From Sinotaia quadrata (taxonomy: Eukaryota > Mollusca > Gastropoda > Architaenioglossa > Viviparidae): 64,000 nt of DNA. Within the stretch, counting starts at the first letter, position 1. Each line of letters opens with the position of its first letter. Where the stretch lies: contig CM054180.1 of NCBI GenBank assembly GCA_028829895.1, positions 97,400,135 through 97,464,134 on the forward strand, given 5' to 3'. Of this stretch, positions 24,800-37,000 are shown piece after piece. The notes beneath the pieces were generated by a model. That model did not search any database. It had not been told where the DNA came from and worked only from the letters and a program-made list of their open reading frames with translations. A program made the position numbers and the translations under genes.

Positions 24800-24895
24800 G
24801 AAAATATTTGTCACATACACACACACACACACACTCACACACACATACACACAAATACAAACACATAGACACACACACACACACACATATTCACA
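24800..24895. repeat. CA-rich microsatellite
   Basis: Interrupted (CA)n tract. Irregular ACAC-rich sequence continues to about 25160. Confidence 0.85.
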
Positions 24896-25189
24896 GATTT
24901 ACACACAAGCACACGTGTTTACATGGAGATCTGCTTATCACAGCTTGATACCCGTTACAAACAATTTATGCATTTACCGATATGCACACTTATGCACCGA
25001 CCAGACGCACACCCATTCACTGGAGCTTGATGTCACCACACCAATGATGTATACATGCGCACAAGATACGTAGAGACACAAACATATGCGCATGGAGTCA
25101 CGTGCACACACATACACCACTCGTGGAAACACATGCACGTACACACAGACCTATGTGCGCACGCAGCTGAACAACTGCACATTTGAAAC

Positions 25190-25582
25190 TTTCTCTTTAT
25201 TCCTTCTGTCTTTCACTCTCATTCATTTTTATATCTCAGTCTGTAGTGAGATACCTTGGAGTGACTTTACTTTCTCTTTATTCCTTCTGTCTTTAACTCT
25301 CATTCATTTTTATATCTCAGTCTGTAGTGACATACCTTGGAGTGACTTTACTTTCTCTTTATTCCTTCTGTCTTTAACTCTCATTCATTTTTATATCTCA
25401 GTCTGTAGTGAGATACCTTGGAGTGACTTTACTTTCTCTTTATTCCTTCTGTCTTTAACTCTCATTCATTTTTATATCTCAGTCTGTAGTGAGATACCTT
25501 GGAGTGACTTTACTTTCTCTTTATTCCTTCTGTCTTTAACTCTCATTCATTTGTATGTTTCAGTTTGTAGTGCGGTACCTTG
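25190..25582. repeat. 81-bp minisatellite, five copies
   Basis: Units start with ttctctttattccttctgtc at 25191, 25272, 25353, 25434 and 25515. The period is exactly 81 bp, so one strand carries a 172-codon open frame; no known domain is visible and I treat it as an artefact. The last unit is more diverged. Confidence 0.93.
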
Positions 25583-25784
25583 CAGTGACTTTAAAATAAT
25601 GTAATACCTTATATTCTGCACTTGTTAAGTGCATTACACATGTACAAACTGCCAATGCGAATTATGGACTAATGGTTATAAATCTATGAATCAGAAACTG
25701 TTAAACTGTGTGGTCGATTAATTTGTCTTTCCTTGTTTCGGAACTTAATTGTTATGTGGATTGTAGACAGATAGACAGGCAGAG

Positions 25785-26815
25785 GAGAAGAATGAAGGAG
25801 TGATGGGGAAACACAGATGGCAGACAAAACAGGAAATTGATGGAATAATATGGGAGTTCATAATGGTGGCTACAGTAAAAAGACAGAACTGTAAAACGTA
25901 AACTCAGGTTTCTAACTGATTGCCAAACTATATGATGGAAGCATCACCAATGTTGATTGACAGAGAAAAGGATTTAGAAACTCTTTTAGAAGTAAACAGA
26001 ATGATTTCGGTTTATTCTGTAGTCGTTTATAATTTATTACTTATCTTCCAAAACTTAGCAAAAGAATCACGGCTCAACAATTTGGTGGAATCAATTTCAT
26101 TTCAGGGTACGGCTATGCATGATTTAAAAAGGTGGATCGAGAAGACAGCACTTCTAGACACCAAACAAAGATTGTCTGGTTTTACCCACACACTTTGTAT
26201 TCTGTGAGACAGGCATGACTGTTGGTACCAAGGTTATCATCTCCAATAGCTGTGAATACATTAAGGGGTATAGTTCTCAAGAGTGCAATAGCTGTGAATA
26301 CATTAAGGGGTATAGTTCTCAAGAGTGCAATAGCTGTGAATACATTAAGGGGTATAGTTCTCAAGAGTGCAATAGCTGTGAATACATTAAGGGGTATAGT
26401 TCTCAAGAGTGCAGATAAATCAAGAAAGGGTGTTAAGTGTAAATTTTCTGTTATCAAACCAGAGAGCAGATCATTAACATGCCTTATAAGAACAGTTTCA
26501 GTACTGTGATAGAGGCAGTATGCGACTGAAAAGCACCGAAAATATTATTTTAGATAAATGACTTTAGATAAATAGCAAACCGAAATAGGACAGCCTTTAT
26601 CGATTAACTCTGAATGTAGAGACTGTAGATATTTTTTTCCAAGTCCTTCGGGTTAAAGGTTGGTTTCTTAAGAACGGGCATGATAATAGGTGCTTTAATA
26701 AATGATGAGAAAAAGGCAGTGAACGAGAAAATTCAATATCCATTGGAGATGGTAAGATAGCGTCTGAACTCTCATGCAGAGGCAATGTTGATAAAGTGTT
26801 AAGTTGATATGACTC
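25785..26815 (-). mobile_element. Decayed LINE reverse-transcriptase fragment, copy B
   Basis: On the minus strand, YHSTETV (26491-26511) leads into IRHVNDLL and then PFLDLSALLRTIPLNVF, the equivalent of the LDLSAAFDTIDHNIL segment of CR1/L2/Jockey-type reverse transcriptases. Stops and frame breaks surround it. The segment coding TIPLNVF is amplified fourfold (see the 42-bp array). Most A/B differences in the overlapping plus-strand frame change the amino acid, which argues against that frame being a gene. Confidence 0.62.
26245..26415. repeat. 42-bp minisatellite inside the LINE fragment (copy B)
   Basis: Four units of aatagctgtgaatacattaa and ggggtatagttctcaagagtgc. Copy A has a single, slightly different unit at about 9497-9563, so the array grew after the duplication. 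Confidence 0.93.
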
Positions 26816-28049
26816 TCAGTTATATTCTCTCAGTATCTTTAAAAATTAACAGATAGAATTGGGTGAACAGTGACTGCAGTAACTCTGTATTAAGACTGTA
26901 AGGATATGGCAGATCACGTGGTAGAGATATGTCATTCTGTTCTCACATTTTGGGAGATTCACTGAAGATTATATAATAACTAAATTAATATACAAGAACA
27001 TTTCACTGAAGAAAGTTACTTACGAACTGGCTAGTGATTATTTACAATTTCTATAGGCATTCATTAACTACTTCATAGGGAGGGGAACAAGGGTTACGGT
27101 AGGGCAGAAAGCTCTGACGTCACATGCTAAAGGGAGTTCTTTTGTAAATACCACTAGTGATGCAAAGTACATCTGAATCTCCTAGTTCAGTACTTCCCTA
27201 ACTTTCTCAGTTCACAGCGACCTTAGAGCATTCGGATATTTTCCATGGCGTCTCATAGTGCTTCTCCAATAAACAAGGTGACGCTGCCGGTCGATTTGAC
27301 TCACAAGCCCCACCCAGTAATAGATTGAGGAAAAAATATAAAATAGATGTGTTGACAAATAGAGTGTATTAATACTATCCCTACAATTTCCGACAAAGTT
27401 ATGCAACGCTAACAGATACGCAAGACGGAAATAGCTTATTCATCTTTAATTCACACACACAGCATAATAAATACAAAATATAAATTTTATGAGCTAGAAA
27501 CAATGTCGAGTGTTTAGCATATTATATACTAGCATCTTAGTTCAAAATAAGAAATAATAGACTACTCACATAAAGCATCTCTACGTAAAACACAAGCATA
27601 ACATATCGATAGCAAAATGCACGAAATATTTCTAAGTCCATTCTCTCTCAATCAGTCATTTAACTCACCATTAAGCTAAAGGCTGTCTTTCATGACCGGA
27701 CTTCTTGCCACTCTAAATTCAAGTGATTAGACAGTAGAATTCTTTACATAATGGAAACTTTTGATCTCAGCCCTTTGGCTGTCTCGTTCCCGTAAATTGT
27801 AACCATTGGATAATAAAACCTACTCTTCCAGTTGGAACTGGCTTGGATTCCATCAGCAATTTCTGGCATAAATCTCAACTCGAGTTGTTTACTCCAACTC
27901 CAACTACAGAAATATCATCATAAGGAGTGCCCAAGGTCGGGTCACTTCGATAATTTAAAACTTTATATGACAATTAAGTCTAGAAATATGGATAGACTAA
28001 ATCAATCTATCTATATATCTATTTATCTATCTATCTGTCTATCTGTGGC
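26816..28049. other. Duplicated noncoding DNA upstream of lectin gene B
   Basis: Counterpart of copy A 9961-11400, with indels. It ends in a short TCTA/TCTG microsatellite at about 28003-28045. No gene seen. Confidence 0.45.
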
Positions 28050-30173
28050 ACTTCAAGGTTCCTGATTAATTAATTGTAAATCTCTATCTGGGAAATCATA
28101 TCTTTAATCCATACGCAAATAGGATTCTTCCACTCGATCAATCAATCAGTCACCCGACAGGGTCTTGGTCTTGTGGTCAAGAGTGAGTAAGTCTGGCCTT
28201 GAAAGGTCTACCCACTGGTTAACTCCTCTCTCAAGCGTTTTTTGTCTAGAATAACAGATTCCACAGTACTATCTTGTCCATCAATCTGTCCTTCCTAGCC
28301 CTTCCACAATTCCTCATTCCGAAGACAGGAACTATCCTAAAACTGTGTAACCGGCTTTCTGTGTGTCATTACGTCATTAGCATGCCCCCACCTCTCATCT
28401 ACACATGTACCTCTCTACTACAATAAAAGAGTGGATAGTTTAACAATTCAACAATTTTATTAAAGAAAGAAAAATAATAATATTAACTCATTTACAATTT
28501 GGATAAAACTATAACCACACTAAGGCAATTTCAGATTTCATAACACTTCCCTCATTAACTGAGCAAATTAGAAGAATAAAAATAATCATTAATTTTATCC
28601 CCTAAAACAATTATTAGGAAGATACATACACAAATCAATATTAATACCTTTCCCAGAACAATTACTAGGCTTCACAAAAATCAAGTATCAATATTTCTAG
28701 GCTCTAAATAGTCAGAATAAGAAAAGAATAAGAATTAGAAATTATATTAATCATAGAACAAATACAGGTTACACATGAATATGTCTATGATTCACCTGAT
28801 GGTTTGCATGCATCATTCCCCGGTTTGCGTGGCTGTTGCGTCAGCCACTGGTTATCTGCATTAGCCTTTTCACACTGATGAAATGTTCAAGAGTTCAGTT
28901 CCATAAAGATCACAGTTTCGTTATTAATCACACAGACACTGTCATAAATTAACATACAGTCTGGTGTAATTCCAGTTCCACAACACTTCTTAGTAAACCA
29001 CACTTGGAATACATCAATTCAACGTTCAGTCACTTTACTCCCACTGTTTGGTACATCCGTTCATAGCCTGCCCACTCGATAGTATGCCTAGTCATATGGA
29101 CATTCCCATAGCACTGCTAATTCATCATAGTGTGCCCATTAGGAAACGGCTTACTGTCACAATTACCAATTGTGGTCTGCATAACCCGCTCTGGCGTCCT
29201 TTCTCCTTAGTTCTGGCTTGTAGTACCTTAGTGACTGTAGACTTTGGACCAAGGTGACATATACAGGGCCAATTAAGATGAATTTGCATTATACAAGGTG
29301 TTCTTGCCTGGACCTTGTTTGCTGGAACTCTTGTCTTTCATTGTCATTGTCTTTTTTTGTTGTTCTTTGTCCCTCGAAGCTGCAAAAATATATAAGGGAT
29401 TTTTCACACATCAGCTTTGTGTTACAATACCACAAAAACCTGTAATTTCATTCTTGGTTCTCATATTAAAGTCCTTTTAATTAGTTATTTAATTTCTTTT
29501 CTTATTACCAAGAATAACATTACAGTTTTTCCAAATCATTTTAAAATACAATATTAACAAGAAAAATACAATTTTCAATAAGTATTTCACAAAAATTCAA
29601 TATTTACAAAAATCATGTTTTACCATATCAGACATTTGTACTGGTACTGCTCTTTTCACAGCAGAGGGACATATGGGTCAATAATAAAAATCGAGTAATA
29701 ATTTTCTGCCCAGTTGGGGTATATATAATGTTTGTGGTTCGCGTCTTGATTCTTAACCTCAGGACATAAACTTCCCCTTGTCTTGCCCTTTGTTGAATAG
29801 TCACGGTTGGCTGGCTGTACTCAAAGACTGTTCTGCTAGGGCCAGTCTTGTGCCTTTAGAAGATGACCAACTTTTGTTCAGGTACCATTGCATTCGCTGT
29901 GATGTGCGTGTGATTATGCAATCAGCGCATTTTTTCATTGCATCCATTCTCAAAGCGTCTTGCCACATGACTGCTTCTATTCAACTCAACCGCTTTGAAC
30001 CTTTAATCTTTAGTCAAGATCAAAGTTGACTGTCTGAAATTTCGAACACGGTTTTCTACACAGCAAAATTCAGAATGGCTTTTGCGGTGACTATTATTAA
30101 AGTTACAGCATCAAAGAATTTTGTTCAGTAATTCAACTTTATATTTTGAAAAAATATTTTGTGTATTTGTTCT
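28050..30173. other. 2.1-kb segment specific to copy B, unidentified
   Basis: Present in copy B between the TCTA microsatellite and ctggactta near 30174, where homology with copy A (ctggacta near 11713) resumes. Copy A has only about 120 unrelated bases here. The A-rich stretch with a minus-strand AATAAA near 28455 would suit the interior of an LTR, but I found no TG...CA ends with a target duplication. No protein domain is recognisable. Confidence 0.5.
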
Positions 30174-30317
30174 GGACTTACTACCTGCTTGTCAGAACCT
30201 ACCCCCGTCGTAACTGAAGGACAGTGTGTTCATCAACCTTTTTCTTCCACATGTAGAAATAGAGCATGTTGTTCTTGTCCTTATTCTTATTACTGATGTT
30301 ATTAGCTTGATGTTGGA

Positions 30318-30563
30318 TTGTACACAAAACACAGTTTAATCAAAATGCTTTACGATTTTGTATTTATTGTACACAAAACACAGTTTAATCAAAATGCATT
30401 ACGATTTTGTATTTATTGTACACAAAACACAGTTTAATCAAAATGCATTACGATTTTGTATTTATTGTACACAAAACACAGTTTAATCAAAATGCATTAC
30501 GATTTTGTATTTATTGTACACAAAACACAGTTTAATCAAAATGCATTACGATTTTGTATTTAT
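30318..30563. repeat. 49-bp minisatellite, five copies (copy B)
   Basis: Same unit as 11851-12048, with one extra copy. One unit carries atgctttacg instead of atgcattacg. Confidence 0.93.
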
Positions 30564-30912
30564 TATTGTCTGGACTAGTCGTTCTCTAACATCAACAACA
30601 ATGTCATACGGCGAAAAAAGAAACACACGGGTTACTGTTTCATGCATATTCAATAGCCATCTCTGCCATTTAAATATAAAGCAAATTATGAAAGTATTTT
30701 CACACACATCAACATTGTCTGTCGTCATAAATAAGCATAGATTAGCAATCAACTCAGAAAGCAACCTAGCGTTAGTTAATAAATTGCGTAGATTCAGAGA
30801 CTGAACTGAATCTCATATTTTTAAAGGATTGACTATCTTTTAAACGACACTAGTTAGTCAGCTAATAATTTCAATTGATTACGCGTGTCCTGTGTGTAGA
30901 AACAGTTATGAA

Positions 30913-30919
30913 TATATAA
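30913..30919 (+). promoter_or_regulatory. Candidate TATA box of lectin gene B
   Basis: TATATAA in the same context as in copy A, 101 bp before the start codon at 31020. Confidence 0.3.
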
Positions 30920-31019
30920 TGAAGGACCATTGTTATCCCAAGTAGTTTTAAAGGCAGACAGATAGTTAAAATGTTCATTTTAGCCGGAGACATCAGAGGC
31001 TTACATATAAGACATGAAC

Positions 31020-34000
31020 ATGCGTGAAATGTTGCTAGTAGAGTTTGGAATTTGGTTGTGTTTATTTCCAGTATGGTGCTCCATTTTTGTATGGTTTGTT
31101 CAACTCATTGAATCAGTATTTAGGAAGTCAGCTTATCCGTTCATGCAAGCGTTATTTATAGTTGGAATACACGTTTTATTGTTTATTATTTGTGTGTATT
31201 AGCTGTTAGTGTAGTGTGTGTTTTAGTTGTTGAAATGTATAAATCGTATGTACATTAGGTGTTAGTGTAGTCAGAGTTTTAGTTGTTGAAAGGTATAAAT
31301 GTTATTACATTATTTAAATGACATTTAGATAAATGATACTTTGACACTCGATTAGATTCATTATCAAAGCATTTAGTGTGCTAAAACCTATGTGTTACGT
31401 ACGCTACAGAGCTTTACACATACGCAAACGCATGAATGCACTCATGTAAACACATAAACACGCACAAACACACTCACATACACATACAAGCACACTCACT
31501 CACACGCAATCATGATATTCATGAGAGCAAGCAGGCTGTAGTCAATATAGGAGTATTGTGTGACGGTATGCAGGACATGTAACAAACAGGCTGTAGTCAA
31601 TATAGGAGTATTGTGTGACGTGATGCAAGACATGTAGTCAATATAGGGGTATTGTGTGACGTGATGCAAGACATGTAGTCAATATAGGAGTATTGTGTGA
31701 CGTGATGCAAGACATGTAGTCAATATAGGAGTATTGTGTGACGTGATGCAAGACATGTAGTCAATATAGGAGTATTGTGTGACGTGATGCAAGACATGTA
31801 GTCAATATAGGAGTATTGTGTGACGTAATGCAAGACATGTAACAAAATGAAAAAGTAAAGTAACGGTCCGATTTTAATTGTCACTTGAATTCATTGTAGT
31901 GGTGACAGTATCATATGGAAACGTGATCCTGCGTACGACAACATAATCATCACAGGTGGACACCCGTATGAAGATGTCGTCAGCGTTGTTAGCAAACCAC
32001 TCTGTGCTTCGTATTGCTCTCAGCACTCCTGGTGTAGTTCTTTTTTTTTCTCCAAAACATCAAGACGATGTCTACTGAACTGGCATGTCTTCTCCACGAA
32101 TTCCAGTGGGGTGACGTCACCAGGATCTCAATACTACGTTGCTGTCAATGGTTCAATCACCTTTGATATTTATATTGCTCTTGTGTGCTGTACAACTCTA
32201 AATTTAATATTAGATGTTGCTTGGATAATATGTATTAATTCATTTTAACATATGAAATATATATTTATATAAAAATAATTTAAATATATGTGGTGTGAAA
32301 TTTTAATTTAATATTAGATGTTGCTTTGATATATAGATTATTTAATTTTAAAATATGAAATATATAATTATATTTTTGTATTACTTTGTTTGTCAGATAA
32401 TTGTCCCATCACGGACGGTTATGTATGGGTTCGCGGAATGAACTTCTGCTTCAAACCATACAACACAAATGCAACATTCTACTCTGCGAAATCCATGTGT
32501 GAGAACAACACTTCACAGCTTGTCACATTGGAAACAAAAGCCAAGGCTGCAATGGTGACAAGCTACGTGAGAAATATCTGTGAGTGTTGTATACAACTTC
32601 TACTTGAAAGTTGTGCGCGATGTGTATTTCACTTCTTCTATTATCCATGTACAATAATTTATAAATAGATTATTTAAAACTCGTATGCATTGGATAAAAT
32701 ATATTTCGATATTTACATATTGTAGAAAATGAAAAGTGAGCTTCGTGTTTGTAATTTTTGTTTATGTCTGTTACGTTTCCAGTATTTATTTAAAGACCCT
32801 GCTTAGAATAATTAAAAGACTTTAAATATAATTAATTCTTCCTCTCATATTCTACGCAGACTGGTTGCTCAATTTATTATCTGACTAATTAAAAGTGCGT
32901 CTTGTAGTTCAGACGACAAATTTACAGACTAATAAACTGCGAACTTTTAGCTAGATTTGAAAACAGTTAAATCCCTCTAAATTAATATGCACTCGTCATC
33001 AATCTTTCTGCTCATCCGCCCCCATTCAAATCTAAGAATTAATCTAATTGGTCTATTGTGCATAGAAATCAACTACTAAGAGGTATTAACAAAGAAAATA
33101 AGATTTAATAAAGTTTAACAAATTAACAATAAATCGAATGCAACGCGAATAGTCTTCACTCTGTCTTTACGCGCCTATGCCTGATTTTTGTCAATCTAAA
33201 TTGCCAGAAAAGTGTTCCTTTGAGATCTGTACACTTGATCTTGCACTTAGCTCTATTCTTGTATCCTTGGTCTCAACACTCAGTCATGCTGATTCGTTCC
33301 CTCAGTCCCCCTTTAACGACACACGTGGTGCATAAGGAATGATGTCCCTTTGTTAGTGGCTAGGAACTGGAATTTTTGCAGCATGGCCCTCAGAGTGGAT
33401 TTCGACACGCTTACACCAATAAGCTAATGCAGGTGAGGCATGGGTGAACATGAACCATGAGCCGACCTGTGGATGCAACGTGTTTGGATATAATTCTCAA
33501 CCTAACAGGTCCTACCTAGGCATGGCTCAATTAAATGCGCTGAACAAAGAGTTTCGACCTCGCGTCGCTTACAATTAAATTTTAGAAAAAATATAATCGT
33601 CTCACATGTGTTCCATTTAACAGTCATGACGTATGAAGCAATAAAATAGATACAACGTTAAATTAATGTTCATACAAGAGGTAATTCAAACCGACAGAGC
33701 GCTTCACAATTTACAATTAAAATTACACGCAATAATTGAATTACATGAAGAATTCATATCGAGCGCAGCATTCTGGCTCTTAGTGAATTAAAACAATATA
33801 AATTAAAGTACAGAAATGGAAAAATGGTTACAATAAATTTATATTCCGTAACATATAGGTTTTCAGCTATTTCTCTGAACCATGCTCAAGTGTATATGGA
33901 AATCATATAATACATAGCACAAATACATACTTAAACAATACATAGGCAAATACTATTAAATAAAATGATACCTTTGAGAGAAGTCGAAGGGTACCTTGAT

Positions 34001-37000
34001 TCTCTATGGCGCCGGCTGCCTCTCACGACCCGAGTAAGCTGATGGAATTAGCTAAAATGTGCTCGAAGTGAGGGAGCGGAAGCGTGTGGGTACATATATA
34101 GAAAGGTATATTGCGTATCACGTGACTGTTCGCAAAGCATGTGGTTGGTTCGAGAACTGGACAATGGTCCTAAAGTTACATAACATCTTGACCTGTTCTA
34201 GAAGCACCTAGAAAAAGGAAGCTTTGAACAAAGGGCCAAGGGTTTCAAATATTCGAATTTGAAGTAAACAAGGCAAGTGGGTCACGAAGTCGGACAATTT
34301 TATCAGACTGTGACACCCCCTTGCTTTTGAGGCGTTTATCTTGCCAAAGATAAAATGCCTCCTACAAATTATGTATGATAAAATGTAGAAGTCCACAATG
34401 AAGAAAAATTTACACAAAAAAAAATTTCGACATTCCTAGAAATAAAGTGTGCAACTATATTTCATATTTACAGGAAGGAATCCGTAGGGTTCAGTTAATT
34501 GATTAAACAACATTCTATCAGTACCGGCACTTGATGGCATCAAGCACGACTCATGTAATCTGCGCCAACATTCAAAGACCCTTTGATGTAATGAATATTT
34601 GCGTCATACTGTGTCAGAAACAAAGACCAACGCATTAAACGGCTGTTCGTAAATTGCGCCTGTCCGAGAAAGGCCAACGGCTGGTGATCGCACTCAATGA
34701 CAAAGGTTTTTCCGTACAAATAGTTTTCGAACTTTTTTATGGCCCAAACTATTGCAAGACATTCCTTTTCACTGGTGGAATATTTCTGTTCAGTGGTTGT
34801 GAGTTTACGGCTTGCATATGCAACTGGGTGTTTGGTGTCATTGTGTTCTTGTAATAACACTGCTCCTAATCCTGTGTTGCTAGCATCAGTCCTTAACAAG
34901 AATGGTTTTGTCAGATCTGGCAGTTTAACAACTAAATCTGAAGTCAGTCTAGATTTCAGTGTGTCAAAAGCGTTTTGGCATGCATCAGTCCACACTACTT
35001 TTGTAGGCATATTCTTACGTGTCAAGTCAGTCAGAGGACATGCAATGGCACTAAAATCTGGTACGAATTTTCTGTAGTAATTAGCAAGACCAAGAAAACT
35101 TCTAACTTGTGTTTTTGTTAGCGGTTGTGAAGTGTCCTTAAGTTGTGCTATCTTAGCTTCACTTGGCGACATAGTTCCATGACTCAACTTGTGTCCCAAG
35201 AAGTCTAAGGAGAATTGTGCTATTTCACACTTCGTAGGGCGGGCAGTGAGGTTGGCTTGTTTTAATCTGGCTAGCACATCTCGTAAGAGTGTTAAGTGCT
35301 CCTCCCATGTCTGGGTGCCTAGAATTAAATCATCCATGAAGTTCTCAACTCCACGTCCGTACAGTGGTTCTAACAATGACCGCATCATTTTAGAAAAAAT
35401 GCTTGGAGCGTTTGAAACTCCGAAAGGCATAACTTTCCATGTGTAGTTTCCTACTGGTGTAGTGAAAGCTAGTATGTGTCGATCAGTGTCCTTGACCTTG
35501 ATTTGCCAAAAACCGCGTGACAAATCTATTTTGGTATAGTAATGAGCGTTAGCTAGCTTAGTGAAGATGAGATCCGGATCAGGAAGAGGTTCGGCGCAAA
35601 ACTCTGTCACTTGATTGAGTTTGCGGTAGTCTACGCAAAAACGGAACGAGTTATCACGTTTTTTAATCAACACGATGGGTGATCCGTAGGCACTGTCAGT
35701 CTTCTCTATGACCCCTAGATCTAGCATAGTCTTAATCTCACGTCTAACGTCATCTATCTTAGCGTGTGGCAACGGATACGGCTTCAAACGTATCGGTTTG
35801 TTGTCAGTCAGCTTCAGTGAAAATTCTATTAAGTCTGTCAACCCTGGTTTGTCTGTCAGAGTAGATGAGAACTCATTAAGCAATTCATTCACTTCTTTTT
35901 TCTGTCTTTCTGTCAAGGCTTCATTTACCCTAACGTCTTTGACAGTTTCGTCCGTCTGTAGAGGACAGTTTGGTAAAGTACCAGTGACGCAATCAGTATC
36001 CCCCTCGTCTTCTGTAACTATCGTCGCTACGACAAAATCAGCTTGAGTGGTTTGATCCTCACGGCTTATGTACTTTTTGAGTAGGTTAACATGAAAGATT
36101 TTCTCTCTCTTTCCTGTCTGCACCTTATAGTTCAGTCCCCCTAGCTTGGCGGTAACTACAAAGGGCCCCTTCCATTTCATCTGAAGTTTGTTATGTGCTT
36201 CAGGAAGCAACAGTAACACTTTGTCATTAACTTCAAATTCTCTAGGTTTGGTGTGCTTATTGTAATATTCTGCCTGTCTAGACTGAGCTATCGTCAAGTT
36301 TTCCCGTGCTATCTTGCCTATAGTTTCAAGACGGTTTCTTAAGTCAGTGACGTATGTATAAGTTGTCTTAACTTCGTCATCTGTCTTTTCATCAGTCCAA
36401 AGTGCCTTCAAAATCATCATCGGTCCGCGTACAGTACGTCCGTAAAGTAGCTCAAATGGTGAAAACCCGGTGGAAGATTGTGGCGCCTCCCTATATGCAA
36501 ATAGTAGGGCAGGGATGTATCTGTCCCAGTCTTTCGGTTTATCTGTGGCGAGCTTTTTAAGTGCTGTTTTTAATGTCCCATTGTATTTTTCAATCAGACC
36601 ATTTGCCTGGGGGTGGTATGGTGTGCAAGTAAGATGTTTGATGGAAAGTAAACGATTTACTTCCTTCATTACGTTGCCTATGAATTGACTCCCCTGATCC
36701 GTCAAAATTTCAGTAGGAATTCCAACACGACTCCAAAGACCGAAAAGGGCTTCGGCGACAGTTTCAGTATCAATATTTTTCAATGGTACTGCGTCGGCGA
36801 ATCTTGTTGCGTAATCAATAGTGGTCAGCACGTATCGATTACCTCTCGTTGATGTGGGTATTATAGGCCCAATCAAATCCAATGCTACGCGCTTGTAGGG
36901 TTCACTGATCAGTTCAGGCTCTCCTAACGGTGCGGGTCTGATTGAATTTTTAGACTGTGTTCTCTGGCATGTGTCGCAACTTAACACGAATCTACGGATA

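Noticed and set aside
25086..25604. 172-codon plus-strand frame of serine/leucine-rich repeats
   Set aside because: It is the translation of the 81-bp minisatellite and has no start context, domain or counterpart.
34316..34539. An envelope gene at the 3' end of the retrotransposon
   Set aside because: Only about 220 bp lie between the Gag-Pol stop and the LTR, with no membrane-protein frame, so it is a retrotransposon without an envelope.
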